This document shows positions 58,350 through 64,000 of a stretch of 64,000 nt of DNA, piece after piece (the first letter of the stretch is position 1; the number at the start of each line of letters is the position of its first letter). A program made the translations under genes and the position numbers. A model generated the notes under the pieces. It ran no database searches and had not been told where the DNA came from. It was given only the letters and a program-made list of their open reading frames with translations. Origin of the DNA: Collinsella sp. AF23-2 (GTDB lineage Bacteria; Actinomycetota; Coriobacteriia; Coriobacteriales; Coriobacteriaceae); the NCBI RefSeq assembly GCF_003459245.1, contig NZ_QRVG01000001.1, positions 124,001 to 188,000 of the forward strand. The letters are read 5' to 3'.

Positions 58350-58375
58350 CTAGTCGTTGGGGACGTTCTTATATG
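58305..58375. repeat. GGGGAC-family element forming the antitoxin gene 3' end
   Basis: AAGAACGTCCCCAA at 58333-58346 and TTGGGGACGTTCTT at 58357-58370 flank TGACTAGTCG, giving a 38-bp near-perfect palindrome. A further AACTAGTCGTTG half copy lies just upstream. The stop codon of the antitoxin gene falls inside it. Confidence 0.75.
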
Positions 58376-58399
58376 ACTACCCGTCGAGAGGAGGTTGGC

Positions 58400-59311
58400 A
58401 TGCTCAATGCGATGATTTGGGCGCTTGCCTGTTTTGGCGTCGTCGCTGCCGATATAGCCCTGAGCGTCGTTTTGTTCTCCGCCCTTGGCGTCGCATCGGT
58501 GTTCATGGGTTTTTCAATCGATGACCTCGACATTCAATTGCTTCAGGCCGTCGCGCAGACGGTATCGTTTTTGATGGCGCTGCTGTGGTGGCGTTATCTG
58601 TGGCCGCGCTCGTTTATGGCGCGCTGGCAGGGCGAGCGCCCGCTTGGCGGGGGAGCAGGCAAAGCATGGAGGCGCATCGTCTGCGTTATCGTGATCGGCC
58701 TTGCCCTGCAGGTGGTCGTTGGCTACGTGACCGACGCCGTGCTGTCGCTGTTGCCCGAGGTCGCGACCGATTACAGTGAACTTGTCGAGGAAACAGGCAT
58801 GGGCGACACGAGCTACCTGGCCGTCCTGACCACGGTGCTCGGCGCTCCGTTTTGCGAGGAGTTGCTGGTGCGTGGCATCATTTTTGAGTTTTCGCTCCGA
58901 GCATTTAACCCGCAGTGCCGTCCGCTCTGGAAGTGCCGGCGTCGTGCGGGTGCGCAGGACGGCGCCATGGTGCCTTGGGCGGCCCCGAGCACGTGGGGTA
59001 TCGCCACGGCGGTCGTGCTGCAGGCGGCGATCTTCGGTTTTATGCACATGAACTGGGTGCAGGGCTGCTATGCGGGCGCTGCCGGCCTCATTTTTGGCTG
59101 GGTGCTCGTGACGACCGGAAAGCTCCGCTACACGATCCTGCTACATTTTGCCTTTAACGCCGGGTCGTATCTCATGACGTTGCTCTGGTTTGTGAACACG
59201 CCGTTCGACGTGATAATCACGGTCGCAATCGCCGGCGTGATCCTGGTGGAGGCAATGCGCTCGCTGCGCCAAGCGTGTGGGATGGACGCAGCGAGTGCAC
59301 CACTTCGCTAG
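58400..59311 (+). CDS. CPBP-family intramembrane metalloprotease
   Basis: The 303-residue membrane protein has about eight helices and the CPBP (Abi) motifs: the CEELLVRGIIFE glutamate pair near residue 152, FGFMHMN near residue 214 and LHFAFNAG near residue 252. These residues form the membrane-embedded active site. Roles in the family include processing of prenylated proteins and bacteriocin self-immunity. An unusual Cys/Arg-rich loop (CRPLWKCRRRAGAQ) lies between motifs 1 and 2. ATG 58400 follows AGGAGG. The 3' end overlaps the convergent radical SAM gene by 4 nt. Confidence 0.85.
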   Translation: MLNAMIWALACFGVVAADIALSVVLFSALGVASVFMGFSIDDLDIQLLQAVAQTVSFLMALLWWRYLWPRSFMARWQGERPLGGGAGKAWRRIVCVIVIGLALQVVVGYVTDAVLSLLPEVATDYSELVEETGMGDTSYLAVLTTVLGAPFCEELLVRGIIFEFSLRAFNPQCRPLWKCRRRAGAQDGAMVPWAAPSTWGIATAVVLQAAIFGFMHMNWVQGCYAGAAGLIFGWVLVTTGKLRYTILLHFAFNAGSYLMTLLWFVNTPFDVIITVAIAGVILVEAMRSLRQACGMDAASAPLR

Positions 59312-61446
59312 TTGCGGCGACCGCCTCCGTTGGCACCCTGACGCCCCTGAGCTGCGCGGTTGCGGCCTGCGGTGTTCTGCGCGCGCGACATGCCGCCGTG
59401 GCCCTTGCTGCCCTTAGGCCCCTTGCCAGCGCCGGCGCCGCCGTGTACCTTGCCGCCCTTCTTGCCGGTGCCATGCCCGCCGCCGGCAGAGGTCTCGCCC
59501 GGGCGTGGCGGCACGGGGCGAATCAGGCAATGCTTGGTGTAGCCGATCAGATCGCGACGGCCAGCCTTTTCCAGTGCCTCGCGCACGAGCTTGTAGTTCT
59601 CGGGCTTGCGATATTGGATGAGCGCGCGCTGCATAGCCTTCTCGTGCGGGTCGCGCGCCACATAGATCGACTGCATGGTGCGCGGGTCAACGCCGGTGTA
59701 GTACATGCAGGTGCTCATCGTGGACGGTGTGGGGTAGAAGTCCTGTACCTGCTCGGGCATGTAGCCCATGTCGCGCACAGCCTCGGCAAGCTCCACCGCT
59801 TCCTTCATCGTCGAGCCGGGGTGGCTCGAGATCAGGTACGGAACCACGTACTGCTTGAGTCCGTATTCACGGTTCAAGCGCTCAAATTTGCGACAGAACG
59901 CGTCGTAGACGGCGCGGCTCGGCTTGCCCATTACGGAGAGCACGGCGTCGCTCACATGCTCGGGTGCTACGCGCAGCTGGCCCGAGACATGGTGTTCCAA
60001 AAGCTCGCGCAAAAACTCGTCCGAGGTATCGGCCATGGTGTAGTCAAAACGGATGCCGCTGCGCACGAAGACCTTCTTGACGCCTGGCAGCTGGCGCAGG
60101 TCGCGCAGCAGCTGCGTGTAGCCGCTCTCATCGACCACCATGTTCTTGCATACGCTCGGCCACAGACAGCGCTTGTTCTTGCACACGCCGTGCTTGAGCT
60201 GTTTGTCGCAGGCGGGACGGCTAAAGTTGGCCGTCGGTCCGCCCACGTCGTTGATGTAGCCCTTAAACTCGGGGTCGCGCGTGAGCAGCTCGGCCTCGCG
60301 CATGATCGAGTCGTGGCTGCGCATCTGCAGCACGCGGCCCTGGTGGAAGGTGAGGGCGCAAAACGAGCACTCGCCAAAACAGCCGCGGTTGGAGCTAATG
60401 GAAAACTTGATCTCGGCAAAAGCCGGGACGCCGCCCGCTGCGTCGTAATCGGGATGCCAATCGCGTGCGTAGGGGAGTTCGGCCACCTCGTCCATCTCCT
60501 CGGTGGTGAGGGTGGCGCTCGGCGGGTTCTGCACCACATAGACGCTGTTGGGGTAGGGTTCTACCAGGCGATGCCCGGTGATGGGATCCATGTTCTGCTG
60601 CTGCACGTTAAAGCTGCGGGCGTAGTTGAGCTTGTCGGCAGCAAGGTCGTCCCAGCTGGGCAGCAGGTCGTAGTCGTAGACCTCGTCGAGCGAGTTGGTA
60701 CGGTAGACGGTGCCGTTGATATAGGTGATTTGGTCGACGGGCAGGCCCGCGTCGAGCGCGTCGGCGATCTCGACGATCGCGTGCTCGCCCATGCCGTAGA
60801 TGAGGATGTCGGCGCCCGAGTCGAGCAGCACCGAGCGCTTGAGCTTATCCTGCCAGTAGTCGTAGTGGGCCAGACGACGCAGGCTCGCCTCGATGCCGCC
60901 GATGATGATGGGCGCGTCCTTGAACGTTTGGCGGATGAGGTTGCCGTAGACCGTGACGGCGCGGTTGGGGCGGTGCCCCTCTTTACCGCCAGGGGTGTAG
61001 GCATCGGTGTGGCGACGATGCTTGGTCACCGAGTAATGGTTGACCATGGAGTCCATGTTGCCGGCACTGACGAGAAAGCCCAGGCGCGGCTCGCCGAGCA
61101 CGGTGATGCTGGCGGGGTCGGTCCAGTCGGGCTGACAGATAATGCCCACTTTGTAGCCGTGCGCGTCGAGCACGCGGCTGACGATGGCCATGCCAAAGCT
61201 GGGATGGTCCACGTAGGCGTCGCCGCAGATGTAGACAAAGTCACACTGGTCCCAACCGCGCGCATCCATGTCGGCGCGGCTGACGGGGAGGAACTTATCG
61301 CGGCCCGGGCGCCAGGGGCGGGCGGGCGCTGCCTGGGCATGAGTGGCGTGGCCACCCTGGGCCTTGCCGCCACGCTTTTGCTGCTGGCCGCGCTGGGCAT
61401 GCTTGCCGTGCTGGTTGTGCTGAGCGTCCTGGGGCTTTTTTGCCAC
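59308..61446 (-). CDS. YgiQ-type radical SAM protein
   Basis: The 712-residue protein belongs to the YgiQ/UPF0313 group. It starts with a His/Gln/Lys-rich disordered stretch, then FLPVSRADMDARGWDQCDFV, a cobalamin-like Rossmann region, and the radical SAM motif CFGECSFCALTF near residue 338, which binds the 4Fe-4S cluster. The C-terminal 70 residues are Gly/Lys/His-rich (GGGHGTGKKGGKV). Function of the group is not established. Start is GTG 61446 after GGGAGG; the longer frame upstream has no ribosome site. Confidence 0.87.
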   Translation of the reverse strand: MAKKPQDAQHNQHGKHAQRGQQQKRGGKAQGGHATHAQAAPARPWRPGRDKFLPVSRADMDARGWDQCDFVYICGDAYVDHPSFGMAIVSRVLDAHGYKVGIICQPDWTDPASITVLGEPRLGFLVSAGNMDSMVNHYSVTKHRRHTDAYTPGGKEGHRPNRAVTVYGNLIRQTFKDAPIIIGGIEASLRRLAHYDYWQDKLKRSVLLDSGADILIYGMGEHAIVEIADALDAGLPVDQITYINGTVYRTNSLDEVYDYDLLPSWDDLAADKLNYARSFNVQQQNMDPITGHRLVEPYPNSVYVVQNPPSATLTTEEMDEVAELPYARDWHPDYDAAGGVPAFAEIKFSISSNRGCFGECSFCALTFHQGRVLQMRSHDSIMREAELLTRDPEFKGYINDVGGPTANFSRPACDKQLKHGVCKNKRCLWPSVCKNMVVDESGYTQLLRDLRQLPGVKKVFVRSGIRFDYTMADTSDEFLRELLEHHVSGQLRVAPEHVSDAVLSVMGKPSRAVYDAFCRKFERLNREYGLKQYVVPYLISSHPGSTMKEAVELAEAVRDMGYMPEQVQDFYPTPSTMSTCMYYTGVDPRTMQSIYVARDPHEKAMQRALIQYRKPENYKLVREALEKAGRRDLIGYTKHCLIRPVPPRPGETSAGGGHGTGKKGGKVHGGAGAGKGPKGSKGHGGMSRAQNTAGRNRAAQGRQGANGGGRRN

Positions 61447-61483
61447 GATCCCTCCCGGTGTTTGTATGCTGCACGTAATTGTA

Positions 61484-61518
61484 ACCAGTCTTTTTGGGAC
61501 GGGGCTAAAAAGACTGGT
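61484..61518. repeat. 12-bp perfect inverted repeat with GGGACGGGG loop
   Basis: ACCAGTCTTTTT and AAAAAGACTGGT enclose GGGACGGGGCT. The TTTGGGACGGGGCTA core is shared with the 33-bp palindrome at 1691-1773. It lies in the divergent promoter region between the radical SAM and YoaK-like genes. Confidence 0.65.
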
Positions 61519-61696
61519 GGAGTACACGAGGTCTCGGGTGTCGGTGCCGCGCCCGCCGTTTGTTTCCAGACTGTGTATCTGCGCGTTGGAGAACCCGTCT
61601 CGCGCACACGCCATGTTGTCAATGGGTTACAGTATGAACGGCGGCTATGTCTCCGCCAACGCACGAGAGGGTCGTCAACAAGGAGGATGCACGACG

Positions 61697-62416
61697 ATGC
61701 AGCGTGCCAAACAGATATCGGAGTCTATTGAGCTGGGCATCATCTTAGCGCTCGCCGGTGGCTTTATGGATGTGTATTCGTACATTGGGCGCGACCATGT
61801 TTTCGCCAACGCGCAGACGGGCAACATCCTGCTGGTGGGCGTGAGCATCTCGGAGGGCAACTGGGCTCTGGCGGGACGCTATTTCTTTCCCGTGGTGTCG
61901 TTTGCCGTGGGCATTATGCTTGCCGACCTGGTTCACGAGCGGTTTGGCAGTGTGATTCACTGGCGCCAGGTGACGGTGTTCTTTGAAGCCGTCATCTTGC
62001 TGGGCGTGAGCTTTATCCCCGGTGGCGATTTCAACCTGCTCGCCAACTGCCTTACCTCGTTTGCTTGCGGTATGCAGGTCGAGAGCTTCCGCAAGATCCA
62101 CGGTCACGGCATCGCTACGACCATGTGCATCGGCAACTTGCGCAACGCCCTGCAAAACGTGGACGACTATATCATCACCCACAAGCGCGGCTTTTTGGAA
62201 AACGGCGCACTGTACTTTGGCGTGATCTTCACCTTTGTGTTTGGCGCCGTGCAGGGCAACTGGTGCATCGAGCGCATGGGGCTGCACGCCATTGCGGTGG
62301 CGAGCATGCTGCTGTTTATCGCGTTTGCCATCATGTTTATCGATCGCGAACGCGACTTGCACAGGAAATGGGCCCGCATCGTAGCTGACTGGCAGACCAC
62401 GAGTCTTAAGCGCTAA
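61697..62416 (+). CDS. YoaK/DUF1275-family membrane protein
   Basis: The 239-residue protein has six membrane helices and the DUF1275 signatures GGFMDVYSYIGRDHVFANAQTG near residue 23, CGMQVESFRKIHGHGIATTMCIGNLRN near 128, and a closing DRERDL. The family is widespread, has a transporter-like fold and no established substrate. ATG 61697 has AAGGAGG upstream. It stands alone, between two perfect inverted repeats (61484-61518 and 62424-62485). Confidence 0.85.
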   Translation: MQRAKQISESIELGIILALAGGFMDVYSYIGRDHVFANAQTGNILLVGVSISEGNWALAGRYFFPVVSFAVGIMLADLVHERFGSVIHWRQVTVFFEAVILLGVSFIPGGDFNLLANCLTSFACGMQVESFRKIHGHGIATTMCIGNLRNALQNVDDYIITHKRGFLENGALYFGVIFTFVFGAVQGNWCIERMGLHAIAVASMLLFIAFAIMFIDRERDLHRKWARIVADWQTTSLKR

Positions 62417-62423
62417 GGTGCAT

Positions 62424-62485
62424 GTTCGTAACAACATTCAGGAGCCAGAAAAAAAACTATCTAGCTCCTGAATGTTGTTACGAAC
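62424..62485. repeat. Perfect 22-bp inverted repeat between convergent genes
   Basis: GTTCGTAACAACATTCAGGA begins the left arm (62424-62445), which is exactly matched by 62464-62485 around an 18-nt loop with an A9 run. It can end transcription from the left, and lies at the border to AT-rich DNA. Confidence 0.75.
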
Positions 62486-62498
62486 TGCTTTTTGCAAT

Positions 62499-63035
62499 TT
62501 ATTCGAGATGCTCTTCAATCCGAGCCCTCAGAAGGGCAATGGCTGTGGGTATTCCAATTGCGGCGGCTAATTCGGCTTTATCCAAAACCTGTATGTTAAA
62601 GCACGATTGTTTATCACATTGAAGGACGTTAACTGAAGATAGCTTCACTTCCCGTTGACTGAATATATCGTAATCTCCAAATAGGAAGTTACCTTTTATT
62701 GTGTAATTCGGTATGTTCGTTACGCACTTCATCTCAAGTCTGTTTAGGCCATAATCGAACACCGCAACTTCCTTGTGTTCGATGATGAGCGCAACCCTGG
62801 GCATGTTACTAAAACCACCGTCGACGACAGTAAAGAGCTTTTCATTTGCATCGTCATAAACGGTGTATTTAAGACTCAATAGCTGTCCTAGTGGACCCGT
62901 GAACCCATGTCTTTTGATGTTGAGGTTGTCTCCCGCTGGGTTGACGAGAGCCAGAGCATGCGGATAAGGGTTACCTTCAATTGAGATTCGATATTCGTTT
63001 GTAGCCGTCTTGCTCGATTTAGGACCAGTAGCCAT
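62499..63035 (-). CDS. LURP-one/YxjI-like protein in AT-rich DNA
   Basis: The 178-residue protein has alternating beta strands around GQLLSLKYTVYDDANEKLFTVV, FDYGLNRLEMKCVT and YTIKGNFLFGDYDIF, a pattern that recalls the LURP-one-related (YxjI, tubby-like) barrel family. No signal peptide or membrane segment is present; the last 30 residues look helical (AELAAAIGIPTAIALLRARI). Base composition is visibly AT-richer than its neighbours and codon use differs, suggesting transfer. ATG 63035 or GTG 63038 may start it; GAGG lies upstream. The family call is moderate. Confidence 0.6.
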   Translation of the reverse strand: MATGPKSSKTATNEYRISIEGNPYPHALALVNPAGDNLNIKRHGFTGPLGQLLSLKYTVYDDANEKLFTVVDGGFSNMPRVALIIEHKEVAVFDYGLNRLEMKCVTNIPNYTIKGNFLFGDYDIFSQREVKLSSVNVLQCDKQSCFNIQVLDKAELAAAIGIPTAIALLRARIEEHLE

Positions 63036-63038
63036 CAC

Positions 63039-63450
63039 GCGTCATCGCCTCGATCGAATTGGAACCGTCTTCTGCTTCGTGCGGAGAATTACGCTGTACG
63101 TTGCAGTACATGCAGCTGCAATAACCGCATGGGCAATTTCTAACAAAATGAATGACACTATTTGCTGCATGCATATTAATTACTATAAAGTATCCTTTTA
63201 TAAACGTATTGTCAAACATATATTGCTAAAACAGAAACAATTTATAGGCTGAGTTGGTCGTATCCTTTGGGCGATTGCTCCTATAATCTAGCCTTCGCTG
63301 CTGTCGGGAGGGAAGGACTGGGGCTCCGTTATTATGTTGAAACGCTTTAACAATTTTGACGTTCTCACGTGTTTTTGGTTTCAAAAGCGTTAGGATGGGA
63401 CTCATAGCGTGGGGCGTAATGGGTGCCCCGCACACGATGGGAGGCTATCA
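63039..63450. other. AT-rich non-coding stretch upstream of fucO
   Basis: No credible gene is present. The first half is AT-rich and shares composition with the adjacent LURP-one-like gene. The second half should hold the fucO promoter and has a LacI-type operator-like site at 63337-63353 and CAAAAGCGTTAGG near 63382. Confidence 0.5.
63337..63353. promoter_or_regulatory. LacI-family operator-like site upstream of fucO
   Basis: TTGAAACGCTTTAACAA has the AAnCGnTT centre of LacI/CcpA-type operators with imperfect symmetric flanks, about 100 nt before the fucO start. Confidence 0.4.
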
Positions 63451-64000
63451 ATGGCTAATCGTTTCGTTCTCAACACCATTTCTTATCATGGTTCCGGCGC
63501 CATCAAGGAGATTCCCGGCGAGCTCCAGCGTCGCGGCTACAAGAAGATCTTCGTCTGCTCCGACCCCGATCTGGTCAAGTTTGGCGTTACCGCTAAGGTG
63601 ACCGACGAGCTCGACGCCGCCGGCATCGCTTGGAGCCTCTACTCCGAGATCAAGCCCAACCCCACTATCCAGAACGTCAAGGACGGCGTCGAGGCCTTCA
63701 AGGCCGCCGAGGCTGACGCTATCGTGACCATCGGTGGTGGCTCCTCCATGGACACCGCAAAGGCCATTGGCATCATCATCAACAACCCCGAGTTTGCCGA
63801 TGTCCGCAGCCTCGAGGGCGTTGCTCCCACCAAGAACCACGCCGTGTTCACCATCGCTGTGCCGACGACCGCCGGTACCGCCGCCGAGGTGACCATCAAC
63901 TACGTCATCACCGACCCCGAGAAGGTCCGCAAGTTCGTGTGCGTCGACACCAACGACGCCCCTGAGGTCGCCGTCGTCGACCCCGACATGATGGCCTCCA
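63451..64000 (+). CDS. fucO: Lactaldehyde reductase, N-terminal part (3' end outside window)
   Basis: The first 183 residues are visible. The protein is an iron-containing alcohol dehydrogenase of the FucO type, reducing lactaldehyde to 1,2-propanediol in fucose and rhamnose fermentation. Signatures are the NAD-binding TIGGGSSMDTAKAIG near residue 93, NNPEFADVRSLEGVAPT near 111, PTTAGTAAEVTINYVITD near 138 and KFVCVDTNDAPEVAVVDPDMM. GGGAGG lies 7 nt before the ATG. A LacI-type operator-like site is upstream. Codon use is highly biased, indicating strong expression. Confidence 0.93.
   Translation, partial: MANRFVLNTISYHGSGAIKEIPGELQRRGYKKIFVCSDPDLVKFGVTAKVTDELDAAGIAWSLYSEIKPNPTIQNVKDGVEAFKAAEADAIVTIGGGSSMDTAKAIGIIINNPEFADVRSLEGVAPTKNHAVFTIAVPTTAGTAAEVTINYVITDPEKVRKFVCVDTNDAPEVAVVDPDMMAS

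Overview
The window is a high-GC bacterial chromosome segment that looks like a gut Coriobacteriia genome, most likely Collinsella or a close relative. This rests on an actinobacterial-type RF2 next to secA, a Coriobacteria-style leader before rpmE with an Ala/Lys-tailed L31, strong GCC/CTG codon bias in housekeeping genes, a sugar-fermenting PTS gene set, and short intergenic palindromes built on GGGGAC and TGTAAC motifs. The genus call is an inference from gene content; no 16S gene is present.

Layout. 0-4.5 kb: 3' end of an adenine deaminase gene, two Cof-type HAD phosphatases, citrate synthase and an ACT-domain regulator. 4.5-11.9 kb: an accessory island with a decayed tyrosine integrase, an HTH/DUF2975 regulator pair, and a secreted cysteine-containing peptide followed by a large duplicated membrane protein and an ABC ATPase (an arrangement like lactococcin-972 systems), then a second transporter in which permease and ATPase are one polypeptide. 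12-24.6 kb: core genes rpmE, secA, prfB, a YitT-type membrane protein, a split transketolase, ftsE-ftsX and RNase R. 24.8-31.7 kb: a frameshifted serine recombinase, a VanZ-like protein, and a MurNAc recycling cluster (RpiR regulator, MurQ etherase, PTS EIIBC, MupG-like 6-phosphomuramidase). 31.9-34.5 kb: tRNA-Gln and tRNA-Glu, a TPR protein, smpB, a flavin reductase and a rubredoxin. 34.6-45.5 kb: an Nramp transporter flanked by arrays of an unfamiliar repeat, glutamate synthase gltB-gltD, a conserved hypothetical and an amidohydrolase. 45.6-49.3 kb: a zinc-ribbon membrane protein and a copper operon (copA-copZ-csoR). 49.8-57.6 kb: a DEAD-box helicase with an RG-rich tail, a 0.9-kb structured non-coding region, and an alpha-glucoside PTS operon (EIIA, BglG-type antiterminator, EIICB, GH4 6-phospho-glucosidase). 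57.7-64 kb: an ABC ATPase remnant, an orphan DinJ-like antitoxin, a CPBP protease, a YgiQ-type radical SAM protein, a YoaK-type membrane protein, an AT-rich LURP-one-like gene and the start of fucO.

The strongest unexplained signal is an intergenic repeat of 57 bp with 15-bp inverted arms (TCTCRATCTGTAAC) and a variable A-rich centre. It occurs eight times at four loci. At all three multi-copy loci the copies start exactly 80 bp apart, and the arms co-vary. A second, modular palindrome family built around GGGGAC occurs at about ten places, once forming the 3' end of the antitoxin gene. The second most interesting system is the secreted peptide with its transporter cassette at 6.5-11.9 kb.
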